Shown: positions 26,871 to 36,227, counted from the stretch's first letter. The stretch is 64,000 nt of DNA from Aminobacter anthyllidis (GCF_018555685.1 NZ_JAFLWW010000004.1:434001-498000), one strand, 5' to 3'. Notes: generated by a model from the sequence alone, not told the origin. Program-made: numbers and translations.

Positions 26871-27896
26871 ATGAGGTCGGGCTCAAACCAGCATGCCTCG
26901 GCTCCAGACGCCAGCAAGCGCGTCCGGGTCAGCGATTTCATGCGGATGGACGGCGTTGTCCTGGATAGCCGAGATGACCGGTTGTCCATGGACGATACGC
27001 TGATCGAGGGCGCATATCTGCACCAGGAGCTTCGGCAAGGTCTGTTCCTGCATGTCAGCGACGCTGTCGAGAAGCGCGAATTCACCGTAACCTCGCGCCA
27101 GCGCGAAGAGCTGTCTTGCATCTTCTTTCTCGATGGCGAGATCGACCTTCGGATCGGCGACCGCAGTTTCGCTTTCAAGGGCGACCTGCGCAACGCAATG
27201 CAAGGTGCCGCCATCATGAGTTCCGGCCGTGAGAGTTTCAAGCGGGCGTCGGCTGGACGTCAGCATGTCCGCCATCTCGTGGTCACAGCCACGCCCGAAT
27301 GGCTCAACATCGACGCCATGGAAGAGATCGGCGACGAACGCCAGGCCAAGGCTCTACTCAAGGACAATCTCGCCGACCACCGCTGGACGGTGACGCCGCG
27401 CGTGGCCGAACTGGTCCGTCAGATCCTTGCGCCGCAGGTTTTCACGCCTGCACTGCGCAACCTCTATCTCGAGGGCCGCGCCGTCGAGATTGTCGCCGAA
27501 ACCATCTCTGCGGTCATGCATGCCGACCGCCGCACTGAACAAGGTTCCATCCTGCGCGGCCACGAAGCCGTCCGCCTTATGCGTGCCAAGGAACTAATCG
27601 CTGAAAGCCTGACGGCATCGCTGAGCGTCGAGTTGATCGCGCGAGAATCCGGCATCAGCGCCAGCGGGCTGCAGCGCTTGTTCCGCCTGTCAGAAGGTCA
27701 CAGCGTCTTCGAATATGTTCGCCGGCGCCGTCTCGACCGCGCCTTCGAAGCGCTCAAGGTTGGCGAGACCACTGTGCAGGAAGCCAGCGCCATCGCGGGT
27801 TACTCAAGTCCGGCGAATTTTGCCACTGCGTTCCGGCGGCAATTCGGCATTACGCCCCGCGAGGTGCAGTTCCCATCGTTGGGTCTACGGAACTAG
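26871..27896 (+). CDS. AraC-family transcriptional regulator, PchR-like
   Basis: 341-residue regulator. The N-terminal two thirds resemble PchR-type sensors (FLHVSDAVEKREFTVTSRQR; LSCIFFLDGEIDLRIGD). The C-terminal AraC domain has LSVELIARESGISASGLQRL and ASAIAGYSSPANFATAFRRQ. PchR-type proteins activate siderophore receptor genes when the ferric siderophore binds. It is divergent from the receptor gene and surely its regulator. The first ATG at 26871 is used; a second start 23 codons later is possible. The stop codon sits inside a 62-base hairpin. Confidence 0.87.
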   Translation: MRSGSNQHASAPDASKRVRVSDFMRMDGVVLDSRDDRLSMDDTLIEGAYLHQELRQGLFLHVSDAVEKREFTVTSRQREELSCIFFLDGEIDLRIGDRSFAFKGDLRNAMQGAAIMSSGRESFKRASAGRQHVRHLVVTATPEWLNIDAMEEIGDERQAKALLKDNLADHRWTVTPRVAELVRQILAPQVFTPALRNLYLEGRAVEIVAETISAVMHADRRTEQGSILRGHEAVRLMRAKELIAESLTASLSVELIARESGISASGLQRLFRLSEGHSVFEYVRRRRLDRAFEALKVGETTVQEASAIAGYSSPANFATAFRRQFGITPREVQFPSLGLRN

Positions 27897-27946
27897 CAGT
27901 CTCGGGGCGCGCCAACCTGCGCGGCCCGAGACTGCTAGTTCCGTAG
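27885..27946. repeat. Very long near-perfect hairpin overlapping the AraC stop codon
   Basis: The arms 27885-27912 and 27919-27946 are 28 bases each, pair with one mismatch, and leave a 6-base loop. The stop codon of the regulator at 27894-27896 is within the left arm, so the copy on the right repeats the gene's last codons in reverse. It can act as a terminator, but the length suggests a duplication-inversion scar at the boundary of the accessory region. Confidence 0.7.
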
Positions 27947-27965
27947 CACCGCATTTGCAGAGGGC

Positions 27966-28011
27966 TCAGAATTTGTAATTCAGGCCAAGCTTGAACTGGT
28001 CGACCTGGAAC
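27966..28011 (-). pseudogene. 3' scrap of an outer-membrane beta-barrel protein
   Basis: The reverse strand ends with KFQVDQFKLGLNYKF then a stop, the typical C-terminal strand of rhizobial Omp25/Omp31-type porins, with the terminal Phe needed for membrane insertion. Upstream the match is lost at once, so only about 15 codons survive. It marks a break point immediately after the long hairpin. Confidence 0.5.
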
Positions 28012-28771
28012 TTTGGTCTTTTGCTCTCAATGGCAACGCGGCGGAGATAGCGCTGGCATGGATGTCGCCCCTGACCGCTTCGCAATAGTTCCGTTCGATG
28101 TCGGTATCCTGCATCTGCGCCAGTATGGCCTTGCCGGTGGCTGGGACGAGTACCGCCGTGCGGCCGCCGAGCGGAGACTGCCGAGACCATGCGTTGGCTA
28201 TGATTACCTAGCGGTCCAAACAGCAGTGCCGGGATCAATCCCTCATGCTGACGACGGTGGTCGTTGGATTTTGGGCTTGCGCTGACAGTCTGCTGAACCG
28301 TGTAAGACCGCAGGCGGCGGCCCTGTCGGTGGGCTTTCTGCGGTGCTTGAGACCGCTCTCAGAGAGCAAGCGACATCTCCCCCCATGACACGGGCGATAG
28401 CGGATCGAGCGGGCGTGCCGGAAGCGGAGGGGTTCGTCGCCCGTCAAGTCAGCGTGCGATGACAGATGACATCGGCGTACTGGCCGCAGCGCCCTTCCTT
28501 CCGTGTCGCGACAGCCGGGTCCTTCCGCGGGCTCGATGGGGCATGTCTGACCGGAGAGCGGCTTCGCCTCGATCGTTGTCCCGCAACGGCAGGCGCAACT
28601 TTCTTCCCCAGCGAACTGCGTTCGCATTCCTCGCGCCTCAAGAAAGCCGCTTCCTGCCGCCCTCCATTTCATTCCGGCCCTGACGGGTGCGGTCCGATCG
28701 TCTCCGATCTTTTCGACTGCCATCGAGGTCGCGAAGGGCGCGGCCCGAAACACGAGAAAGGAATATCACTC
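28012..28771. other. 760 bases without a supported gene
   Basis: Several overlapping open frames exist on both strands but none has a ribosome site, a recognisable family or a consistent codon pattern. The last 90 bases are the leader of the DUF736 gene with a GAAAGGA ribosome site. The rest looks like decayed element DNA. Confidence 0.5.
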
Positions 28772-29083
28772 ATGGCTACCATCGGCTCATTCACCACCAC
28801 CGCCAACGGCTTCACCGGTTCGATCAAGACCCTCACCCTCACCGTCAAGGCCCGCTTCGAGCGCATCGAAATCCCCTCCGACAAGGGCCCGCACTTCCGC
28901 ATCTTCTCCGGCGCCGTGGAACTCGGAGCCGCCTGGCAGAAGCACTCCGAGCAGAGCGGCCGCGACTACCTGTCGGTCAAGCTGGACGATCCGAGCTTCC
29001 AGGCTCCCATCTACGCCACCCTGGTCGAGGTGGAAGGCGAGCAGGGCCTCCAGCTCATCTGGTCCCGTCCCAACCGAGACTGA
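28772..29083 (+). CDS. DUF736 family protein
   Basis: 103-residue protein of the DUF736 family ([59 protein letters not shown]). The family is common on conjugative plasmids and integrative elements of rhizobia and sphingomonads, but its function is not known. The ATG at 28772 has AAAGGA upstream; an in-frame extension to 28466 is not supported. It is intact, unlike the transfer genes that follow, and marks the accessory region. Confidence 0.88.
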   Translation: MATIGSFTTTANGFTGSIKTLTLTVKARFERIEIPSDKGPHFRIFSGAVELGAAWQKHSEQSGRDYLSVKLDDPSFQAPIYATLVEVEGEQGLQLIWSRPNRD

Positions 29084-29156
29084 CCGGCCGAGCTCGGCCC
29101 CGCTCACAAGGCGGGGCCACAGCTCTGGTCCTTGGGGCGTCAGCGTTGGTCTCATC

Positions 29157-29400
29157 TCAAACACCTACTGTCCCGGCATCTGAGACGTCCCTTGGTGCTC
29201 GATAGCCCCGCCATTGCTTCATCGTCTCCAGCCGCTTCAGAGCGCGTTGAGCGTCGTCGGTTTCGTCGAACGTTCGATCATGGCATGTTCGTTGGTACCG
29301 ATCCCACCCCCAGTTGGAAATGACCGATGCACTGCCAAACAAGGTCGGCTTGAGAGTGAGGCCGTAGAACCGGCGCATGTTCAAAGTCCGGTCGACGCGG
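29157..29400 (-). pseudogene. Damaged WGR-domain protein
   Basis: The reverse strand encodes VDRTLNMRRFYGLTLKPTLF and later FDETDDAQRALKRLETMKQW, which are the two halves of a WGR domain (named for its Trp-Gly-Arg motif). Between them the expected NWGRIGTNG...MIE run is garbled: NWG is followed by a frame change near 29319 and the frame is regained near 29280. Reading the shifted frame over that part restores IGTN and AMIE. So a one-base insertion and a one-base deletion compensate. The N terminus also lacks a clear start apart from an internal ATG at 29378. Such small WGR proteins often travel with rhizobial transfer genes. Confidence 0.6.
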
Positions 29401-29409
29401 TGGGGGTAC

Positions 29410-29740
29410 GGAGCTGAAGTGCGGAGGCGCGAAAGACGTCGTCCCAGGCCGATGTCTGGGTCGGCGGGTCGGTCCTCACCTATGTCACTAAAGCAGCAAT
29501 GTCCTCCTCCTTCTTGCCGCGGAAATGACAGATCCAGTTGAGGGCGTTGAAGTCGGTCGCGGGTCAATGGAATCGAGCACGATGACCTTGCTGCCGGCTT
29601 TGCGGAGGCGCGTGGTTCACTATCGGTGCGATCTCGAAGGACGGATCAAGTACGACCAGGCCGCCGCCAAATTTAAGCGCAGTCGGGATCGTCACCTACG
29701 TGGTCTTGAAGCCACCCGAGACGGCAAAGACGATACCATT
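29410..29740 (-). pseudogene. traG: Decayed traG (type IV coupling protein, VirD4 family) fragment
   Basis: Pieces of TraG can be read on the reverse strand in several frames: NGIVFAVSGGFKTT with the Walker A region, a stop, then VTIPTALKFGGGLVVLDPS and FEIAPIV; a frame change to RLRKAGSKVIVLDSIDP; another to DFNALNWICHFRGKKEEDIA with a stop soon after; and SAWDDVFRASALQL. The order matches the first part of the coupling protein's NTPase domain. At least two frameshifts and two stops make it nonfunctional. Most of the gene, and traD before it, are missing. Confidence 0.7.
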
Positions 29741-29748
29741 AGACGAGC

Positions 29749-29928
29749 CTAAGGAGCGGTCGAAACAGAGGAGTAGCGAACTGCCAGCAACTCGCCCTCT
29801 TCGATCGCACCGAGCCCGGCCCGGAGTGCGATCCGCCCGATGCGCTCAGCCTCGCGCATTTCCGCCTGCCTCAGTTCCCCTTGCAGGCGGGAGATTTCTT
29901 CCCTGATCTTCGACGACGGTCTTTTCAT
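29749..29928 (-). pseudogene. traC: Truncated conjugal transfer protein TraC
   Basis: 59 codons starting MKRPSSKIREEISRLQGELR, the typical start of rhizobial/Ti-plasmid TraC, an accessory relaxosome protein with a coiled-coil. It stays recognisable to GRIALRAGLGAIEEGELLA and then ends abruptly, shorter than the roughly 100 residues expected. The start at 29928 has GAGG upstream. The loss of its tail coincides with the loss of traD and the front of traG, so a deletion joins traC to traG near 29745. Confidence 0.7.
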
Positions 29929-30014
29929 TCCGGTAGCCTCTTCCCTTGTTCTGGATTGAGCGAAGCGCCAGGTCAGGATCGACGGGGAGGGTGCGAAGCA
30001 CATCCCCGTTTATT

Positions 30015-30043
30015 GTGCAGTCGGCTGTGCCGACACTCTGCAC
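30015..30043. repeat. Imperfect inverted repeat in the traC-traA gap
   Basis: GTGCAGTCGGC and GCCGA-CACT-CTGCAC pair with a 4-base bulge around TGT. It lies about 30 bases from the oriT core and may be part of the relaxosome binding region or a promoter operator. Confidence 0.4.
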
Positions 30044-30070
30044 GATGATCCCGCCGTTCGAAAGGAGCGG

Positions 30071-30109
30071 CCAAGGGCGCAATTATACGTCGCTGACGCG
30101 ACGCCTTGC
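30071..30109 (+). other. oriT: Origin of transfer (oriT), rhizobial/Ti-plasmid type
   Basis: The 39-base block begins CCAAGGGCGCAATTATACG and continues with CGTCGC TGAC GCGACG, a perfect 6-base inverted repeat at 30088-30103, then CCTTGC. This is the form known for the oriT of Agrobacterium and rhizobial plasmids, placed as expected between divergent traC and traA. The relaxase should nick within the GGGCGCAATTATA part, related to the RSF1010 nic region. Confidence 0.85.
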
Positions 30110-30183
30110 TCAACGGCCTGTCCAGCCAGCCGCTCCTGACGAACGCACGAGTGTCCGTTCGCTATCCAGGAGCAATCTCTGCC

Positions 30184-33100
30184 GTGGCCGTCCCGCACTT
30201 CTCCGTCAGCATTGTCAGCCGCGGTGACGGCCGCAGCGCGGTGCTGTCTGCCGCCTACCGCCATTGCGCGAAGATGGAGTACGAACGCGAAGCGCGCTCG
30301 GTCGATTACACACGCAAGCAGGGGCTGCTCCATGAGGCGTTTTCGGTGCCGCCCGATGCACCGCAATGGCTGCGCAGCCTGATTGCCGACTGCTCGGTGG
30401 CAGGTGCTTCGGAAGCCTTCTGGAACAAGGTCGAGGCGTTTGAGAAACGCTCGGACGCCCAGCTTGCCAAAGACATCACCATTGCCTTGCCGCTGGAGCT
30501 TTCAGCCGAGCAGAACATCGCGCTCGTCAGTGATTTCGTCGAACGACACATCCTCGCCAAGGGCATGGTAGCGGACTGGGTCTATCATGATGTGCCAGGT
30601 AATCCGCATGTCCATCTGATGATGACACTGCGGCCGCTGACCGAGGACGGTTTTGGTCCCAAGAAGGTTGCTGTCATCGGTGAGAATGGCGAGGTCTTGC
30701 GTAACACCGCCGGCAAGATCGTCTATGAGCTTTGGGCCGGTGGGGTCGACGACTTTGCGGCTCTTCGCAATGCCTGGTTCGAGATCCAGAACCGACATCT
30801 GGCACTTGGCGGGATCGACCTGCGTGTTGATGGTCGCTCTTATGCCGAGCGTGGCATCGATCTCGTCCCAACCACCCATATCGGCGTTGGCGCCAAGGCG
30901 ATCCAGCGCAAGTCAGCGATTGAAGGCCATGAGATGTCGCTCGAGCGGATCGAGCTGCTCGAGGCACGGCGCAAGGAGAATGCGAACCGAATCCTGAAGC
31001 GACCCGAGATCGTGCTCGACATCGTCTCCTCGGAAAGAAGCGTCTTCGACGAACGCGACATCGCAAAGATCCTGCACCGCTATGTCGACGATGCCGGCAC
31101 GTTCCAGCAGCTGATGGTGCGCATTCTGCACAGCCCCGAGGCGCTGCGTATCGAGCGCGAGGGCATTGACCTTGCAACGGGAGCGAAGATCCATTCCCGC
31201 TACACGACGCGTGAGCTGATCCGCATCGAAGCCAGGATGGCGAAGCAATCGCTGTGGCTGTCACAGCGCGCATCACATGGCGTTCGAGATGAAGTGCTGG
31301 ACAGCGTGCTTTCGCGTCATTCGCAGCTGTCGCAGGAGCAGCGTGTCGCCATCGAGCACGTCGTGGATGAGGCACGGATCGCAGCTGTCGTCGGCCGCGC
31401 CGGTGCAGGCAAGACCACGATGATGAAGGCAGCACGCGAGGCGTGGGAACTGGCCGGTTATCGTGTTGTCGGTGCTGCCCTTGCCGGCAAGGCAGCGGAG
31501 GGCCTTGAGAGGGAAGCAGGCATCGTCAGCCGCACGCTGGCATCGTGGGAACTGCGCTGGAAGCAGGGCAGGGACATGCTCGACAAAAGCACGGTGTTTG
31601 TTGTCGACGAAGCTGGCATGGTTGCCTCAAAGCAGATGGCACTGGTCGTTGAAGCGGCAACCATGGCCGGCGCAAAGCTTGTGCTGGTCGGCGATCCCGA
31701 GCAGCTCCAGCCGATTGAAGCAGGGGCTGCGTTTCGGGCAATAGTTGACCGCATCGGTTACGCCGAACTCGAGACCATCTACCGCCAGCGCGAAGAGTGG
31801 ATGAGAGCCGCCTCGCTCGACCTGGCGCGCGGTCGCGTCGCAAAGGCGCTCGGGGCTTATGGCGAGCACGGCAGAGTGTGTGGGTCAGAGCTCAAGGCAC
31901 AGGCGATCGCCAGCCTGATTGCCGACTGGAACAGCGACTACGATCCCACGAAGACAACACTCATCCTCGCCCATCTTCGCCGCGACGTGCGCGAGCTCAA
32001 TCGCCTGGCGCGCGACAAGCTCGTCGAGCGCGGGATTGTCGGCGAGGGACATGCCTTCCGCACCGAAGACGGTCTTCGTCAGTTCGACGCTGGTGACCAG
32101 ATCGTCTTCCTCAAGAACGAGACTTCGCTCGGTGTGAAGAACGGCATGATCGGACGGGTCGTCGAAGCCGCACCAAACAGGATCGTTGCTGCCATCGGCG
32201 AGGGTGAACATCGCCGGCTGGTCACAGTCGAGCAGCGCTTCTACCCCAACATCGATCATGGCTATGCGACCACGATCCACAAGTCGCAAGGCTCGACTGT
32301 CGACCGGGTCAAGGTACTCGCTTCGCTGTCGCTGGATCGGCATCTGACCTATGTCGCAATGACCCGGCACCGCGAGGACATGGCGCTCTATTACGGGCGC
32401 CGCTCCTTCGCCAAAGTGGGCGGGCTCGATGGCGTTCTGTCGCGAACGAATGCCAAGGAAACCACGCTCGATTACGAGCGCGGCACACTCTACCGGCAGG
32501 CACTGCGTTTTTCCGAAAACCGCGGGCTGCACATATCGCGTGTTGCCCGCACGCTGGTTCGCGACCGGCTCGACTGGATGCTGCGCCAGAGGCAAAGGCT
32601 TGCCAATCTGGCGCAGCGATTGCGTACCAGCACCGAGCGCCTCGGCCTGTTCCAGCGCCCCTCGCTACAAACCTGGAAAGAGGCCGAACCGATGGTCGCC
32701 GGCACCAAGGTGTTTGCCAGGTCGCTGGCCGATGTCGTCGAGGAGAAGCTTCTCGCCGACCAGGCCCTGGCAAAGCAGTGGGAGGAGATGTCGACGCGCT
32801 TTCGCTACGTCTTTGCCGATGCGGAGGCCGCCTTCCGGGTGATGGACTTCAGTGTGCTTCTCACAGACCCCAAGGCCGCGCAACAGACGCTCGCTCGGCT
32901 GGTTAGCGAGCCGGCATCGATCGGAGCACTGAATGGGCGGACGGGTCTTCTCGCATCGAAAGCGGACAAGGAGGCGCGTCGTGTTGCCGAGGTCAATGTG
33001 CCGGCGCTGAAGCGCGACATCGAGCGTTATCTCAAGCTGCGCCAGGGCGCTGCCGAAAGGATCGGGACCGAGGAGCAGGCGCTTCGTCATCGAGCTTCGA

Positions 33101-33486
33101 TCGACATCCCGGCGCTGTCACCGAATGCGAGGGCGGCGCTTGAAAAGATCCGTGAGGCCATCGACCGTAACGATCTTCCAGCTGCTCTTGGCCATGCCCT
33201 CGACAATCACGAGGCGAAGCTTGAGATCGACGGCTTCAACCGTGCAGTAGCCGAGCGTTTTGGCGAGCGGACCTTGCTTACCAACGCAGCCAGGGAGCCT
33301 TCGGGCACTGTCTTCGACACGGCCGCCGAAGGCCTTCGTCCTGGCGAGCGCGAGAAGCTGCGTCAGGCCTGGCCGGTGATGCGCGCCGCCCAGCAGATCG
33401 CTGCCTATGAGCGGACGTCGCAGACATTGAAGCAGACCGAGCAGTTACGGATGGCGCAGCGCCAGGGCTTGGTATGGAAGCTATGA
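30184..33486 (+). CDS. traA: TraA conjugative relaxase-helicase
   Basis: 1,100-residue TraA, full length for the family. Residues 1-230 are the MobA/MobL relaxase with VSIVSRGDGRSAVLSAAYRH and the metal histidines in NPHVHLMMTLR. The middle is a RecD/TraI-type helicase with GRAGAGKTTM (Walker A), VFVVDEAGMV (Walker B) and YATTIHKSQGSTVDRV. The tail is helical. It should nick oriT and unwind the transferred strand. The GTG at 30184 has CAGGAG upstream and gives the family's usual N terminus AVPHFSVSIV; the longer frame from 30106 reads through oriT. No frameshift is visible, in contrast to the decayed traC/traG on the other side of oriT. Confidence 0.92.
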   Translation: MAVPHFSVSIVSRGDGRSAVLSAAYRHCAKMEYEREARSVDYTRKQGLLHEAFSVPPDAPQWLRSLIADCSVAGASEAFWNKVEAFEKRSDAQLAKDITIALPLELSAEQNIALVSDFVERHILAKGMVADWVYHDVPGNPHVHLMMTLRPLTEDGFGPKKVAVIGENGEVLRNTAGKIVYELWAGGVDDFAALRNAWFEIQNRHLALGGIDLRVDGRSYAERGIDLVPTTHIGVGAKAIQRKSAIEGHEMSLERIELLEARRKENANRILKRPEIVLDIVSSERSVFDERDIAKILHRYVDDAGTFQQLMVRILHSPEALRIEREGIDLATGAKIHSRYTTRELIRIEARMAKQSLWLSQRASHGVRDEVLDSVLSRHSQLSQEQRVAIEHVVDEARIAAVVGRAGAGKTTMMKAAREAWELAGYRVVGAALAGKAAEGLEREAGIVSRTLASWELRWKQGRDMLDKSTVFVVDEAGMVASKQMALVVEAATMAGAKLVLVGDPEQLQPIEAGAAFRAIVDRIGYAELETIYRQREEWMRAASLDLARGRVAKALGAYGEHGRVCGSELKAQAIASLIADWNSDYDPTKTTLILAHLRRDVRELNRLARDKLVERGIVGEGHAFRTEDGLRQFDAGDQIVFLKNETSLGVKNGMIGRVVEAAPNRIVAAIGEGEHRRLVTVEQRFYPNIDHGYATTIHKSQGSTVDRVKVLASLSLDRHLTYVAMTRHREDMALYYGRRSFAKVGGLDGVLSRTNAKETTLDYERGTLYRQALRFSENRGLHISRVARTLVRDRLDWMLRQRQRLANLAQRLRTSTERLGLFQRPSLQTWKEAEPMVAGTKVFARSLADVVEEKLLADQALAKQWEEMSTRFRYVFADAEAAFRVMDFSVLLTDPKAAQQTLARLVSEPASIGALNGRTGLLASKADKEARRVAEVNVPALKRDIERYLKLRQGAAERIGTEEQALRHRASIDIPALSPNARAALEKIREAIDRNDLPAALGHALDNHEAKLEIDGFNRAVAERFGERTLLTNAAREPSGTVFDTAAEGLRPGEREKLRQAWPVMRAAQQIAAYERTSQTLKQTEQLRMAQRQGLVWKL

Positions 33487-33712
33487 CACGGGCGCACCAA
33501 GATTGTGGTTGCTATCGCGGCGCAGATGCGGAGGCCATGCGATCATAGAGTTGAAATCGTCGCCAACCCGCGTGGCGGCTCGGTCACGCACGCCCGTGCC
33601 GGGTAGTCCCTTTGATAACGTTCGAGCCGAGGCCGCGTACGCTTATGTTGCGAAAGCCGGTGGTATGGTCCTGCGCGTCGAAGGGGCACGCAATGTCGGT
33701 GGTGCATGAGGA

Positions 33713-35479
33713 CTAGGGTACGTCCACTACAAGCTTGAACAAGCAATCTCCAGGCTCAGTAAGGGCAGGGGCTCGTTGGCAGGCAACGAGACCAGACTGC
33801 GCGAACTGCACCGATCTGGCAGGCTCGGACGGCCCAGCGATCGGATGAATGACGCCGGCAAGATCTCCGGCCTGAACCTCGTCTCCCACCGCCACCGCCG
33901 GCTCGAATATCCCCCTGACCGGCGCATAGGTGAAGGCATGCCTGCCATCGACCCGCATGGTCCGGGTTGGCCCCGCCGGCTCAACGATGGCGTCGGGCAG
34001 GATGCCCATATGTTTCAGCACACGCAGCACCCCGTCTCGCGCGAGCGTTTCGCCCGCCCGTGACATCGTCGCTCCACCGCCGAGTTCGGTGGTCAAGGCA
34101 GGAATACCGAGCGCCTGGGCTGTCGCCGACAGGGTTGTGGCGCCACCGCCACCCGAACCATCACTGATCGAGCCGATGGGAGCGCCGAAGACGCGCATGA
34201 GTTCGATCAGCTGCGCCGTCTCAGTTTCAGACCGGCCCACGCGGATCAAGCAGCAGGGGAGGTAAAGCAGCGAGGTGCCACCGGAGTGCAGGTCAATGAC
34301 GATGTCGGTGAGCGGCAGCAGCACCTCGGAGACGTAATGGGCGATCGTCTCAGTCGGTTTGCCATTGGCGTCGCCGGGAAACATCCGGTTGAGATTGCCC
34401 TGATCGAGCGGCGACACGCGCCTGCCTGCGTCGACCGCGGGATAGTTCAGCGCCGGCAGGATGATGATGCAGCCGCGGAGCTCGCTTGCATCGAGCTGTC
34501 GGGCAAGCTTGCCGAGTGCCACCTGGCCTTCATACTCGTCGCCATGATTGCCGGCGAGCAGAAGAGCGGTCGGTCCGACACCATTCCTGATGCAGACGAT
34601 CGGGATCGGAATGGTGCCATAGGCGGAACGGTCGCTCGAAAACGGCAACCGCAGACAAGTGATCTGCTTGCCGTCCTTGTCAAAATCAATGTCCGTCCAG
34701 ATGCGTGTGTCGGTTGCCACTGGTCCCTCCCTCCTCATCAATGCAGCAGCGTGTTGAGGAAAGACTGAGCGCCTGGGCGTCGAAAAGAACGTCATCGGCG
34801 AGGCCTGTTCGACGATGCTGCCCTGATCCATGAACACGACCTGGTCGGCAACTTCGCGGGCAAAGCCCATCTCATGGGTGACGCAGATCATCGTCATGCC
34901 TTCCTGGGCCAGACCGGTCATGACGTCGAGCACCTCCTTGACCATTTCGGGGTCGAGCGCGGAGGTTGGCTCATCAAACAGCATCAGCCGCGGGTTCATG
35001 CAGAGCGCACGTGCGATCGCCACACGCTGCTGCTGCCCGCCTGACAATTGTGCAGGGTATTTGTTGGCCTGTTCGGGAATGCGGACCTTTTCCAGGAAAT
35101 GGCGCGCCAGGCTCTCAGCCTCCTTGCGCGGCATGGAAAGAACCCGGCGCAGTGCCAGCGTGCAGTTCGACAACACAGTCAGATGTGGAAACAGGTTGAA
35201 GCTCTGGAACACCATTCCGGTCTGGCGACGCGCCAGTGCTGTCTCCCTGGCATTGTCACCCAGCCGGACCGTGCCCAGTGTGACGGTTCCCTGCTGGTAG
35301 GCTTCAAGTCCGTTGAGGCAGCGGATCAGGGTCGACTTGCCCGAACCGGACGGTCCGCAGATCACAACGCGTGACCCGCTTGGGATGGTGAGGTTGACCA
35401 CCTTCAACACATGGAAGGCGCCATACCATTTGTTGAGCGAGGATATCTGGACGGCAGCTTTGTCGTCTGTCAGGGTCAT
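33713..35479 (-). CDS. Frameshift fusion: amino acid ABC transporter ATPase joined to DoeB-like M14-family deacylase
   Basis: 588 codons in one frame. Residues 1-237 are a polar amino acid transporter ATPase ([13 protein letters not shown] Walker [16 protein letters not shown] signature, [14 protein letters not shown] Walker B). Residues 250-588 are a zinc deacylase of the succinylglutamate desuccinylase/aspartoacylase family, DoeB-like, with [13 protein letters not shown] and VIDLHSGG supplying zinc ligands. At the joint, near 34768-34785, the alternative frame reads [10 protein letters not shown] and stop, the normal end of such ATPases. So a one-base indel removed the stop and fused two adjacent genes; the deacylase would otherwise start near 34720 after GGAGGGAGG. 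It may be a sequencing error or a real fusion. The pair recalls ehuA and the DoeB/EutE enzyme of ectoine use. Confidence 0.8.
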   Translation of the reverse strand: MTLTDDKAAVQISSLNKWYGAFHVLKVVNLTIPSGSRVVICGPSGSGKSTLIRCLNGLEAYQQGTVTLGTVRLGDNARETALARRQTGMVFQSFNLFPHLTVLSNCTLALRRVLSMPRKEAESLARHFLEKVRIPEQANKYPAQLSGGQQQRVAIARALCMNPRLMLFDEPTSALDPEMVKEVLDVMTGLAQEGMTMICVTHEMGFAREVADQVVFMDQGSIVEQASPMTFFSTPRRSVFPQHAAALMRREGPVATDTRIWTDIDFDKDGKQITCLRLPFSSDRSAYGTIPIPIVCIRNGVGPTALLLAGNHGDEYEGQVALGKLARQLDASELRGCIIILPALNYPAVDAGRRVSPLDQGNLNRMFPGDANGKPTETIAHYVSEVLLPLTDIVIDLHSGGTSLLYLPCCLIRVGRSETETAQLIELMRVFGAPIGSISDGSGGGGATTLSATAQALGIPALTTELGGGATMSRAGETLARDGVLRVLKHMGILPDAIVEPAGPTRTMRVDGRHAFTYAPVRGIFEPAVAVGDEVQAGDLAGVIHPIAGPSEPARSVQFAQSGLVACQRAPALTEPGDCLFKLVVDVP

Positions 35480-35567
35480 GGAGTATCTCTATATCAGCTT
35501 GAAGATAGCGAGCTAAGTGTTTGATTTCGTGCACACGTGACTGGCCGCTAGGATGCCGGCTTGTCGG

Positions 35568-36227
35568 CTATCTGGCTGTCGGCCCCATCAGCCTGTTTTC
35601 AAGCCGTTTGATGGCGTGCGAGATGAGGAGTGCGAGACCCAGAAAGATCAGGCCGGCGACCGTCAGCGGCTCGGCATAGCGGTACGTCTCGGATGCGATG
35701 TCGAAGGCACGGCCCAGCATCTCCGGCACCGCAAGCACCGCCAGATAAGGCGTCGCCTTGAGGATCGAGACGAAGTAGTTGCCCATGGGTGCTGCAATGT
35801 TGCGCAGCATCTGCGGGGCGATAACAAAGACGGTCATATCGATCCTGCCAAGCCCAAGCGCCCTTGCAGCTTCGCCCTGGCCATTGGGAATGGCATCGAT
35901 GCCGGCCTTGAACACCTCCGCGAGATAACCGCTGTAATAGAGGCTGAGCCCGATCATGCCTGTGGCAAGCGCACCTAGGCGAATGCCGTAGAACGGCAAG
36001 ATAAAATACAGGCAATAGAGCCAGACCAGCACCGGCGTTGCCCTGATGAAGTCGATCAGGAAGCGGACGAAAAGTCCTCCCAGTCCACCCGAGCGGCGGA
36101 TGAGTTCAAGGCCAAATCCGATTGCCGAGGCACCAACACAACTGACCGCTGCCACCAGCAATGTCATGCCAATGGCGCCAAGGATGGTCGGCACCGTCGA
36201 CAGCGCAAAGGCCACATCAAACTGCAC
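35568..36227 (-). CDS. Polar amino acid ABC transporter permease
   Basis: 219-residue inner-membrane permease of the His/Glu/Gln family, with about five hydrophobic helices and the EAA-type loop LAEVFKAGIDAIPNGQGEAA followed by LGLGRIDMT, which contacts the ATPase. The start is a GTG at 36225-36227 overlapping the end of the upstream permease gene by 11 bases, so translation is coupled. Together with 36217-36876 it forms the heterodimeric membrane channel, as in EhuC/EhuD. Confidence 0.88.
   Translation of the reverse strand: MQFDVAFALSTVPTILGAIGMTLLVAAVSCVGASAIGFGLELIRRSGGLGGLFVRFLIDFIRATPVLVWLYCLYFILPFYGIRLGALATGMIGLSLYYSGYLAEVFKAGIDAIPNGQGEAARALGLGRIDMTVFVIAPQMLRNIAAPMGNYFVSILKATPYLAVLAVPEMLGRAFDIASETYRYAEPLTVAGLIFLGLALLISHAIKRLENRLMGPTAR

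Noticed and set aside
28466-28771. N-terminal extension of the DUF736 protein
   Set aside because: No family match and a proper ribosome site lies before the ATG at 28772.
33487-33712. Possible small protein FDNVRAEAAYAYVAKAGGMV after traA
   Set aside because: The stretch vaguely recalls phage nucleotide kinase tails, but it is too short, has no start signal and could not be assigned.
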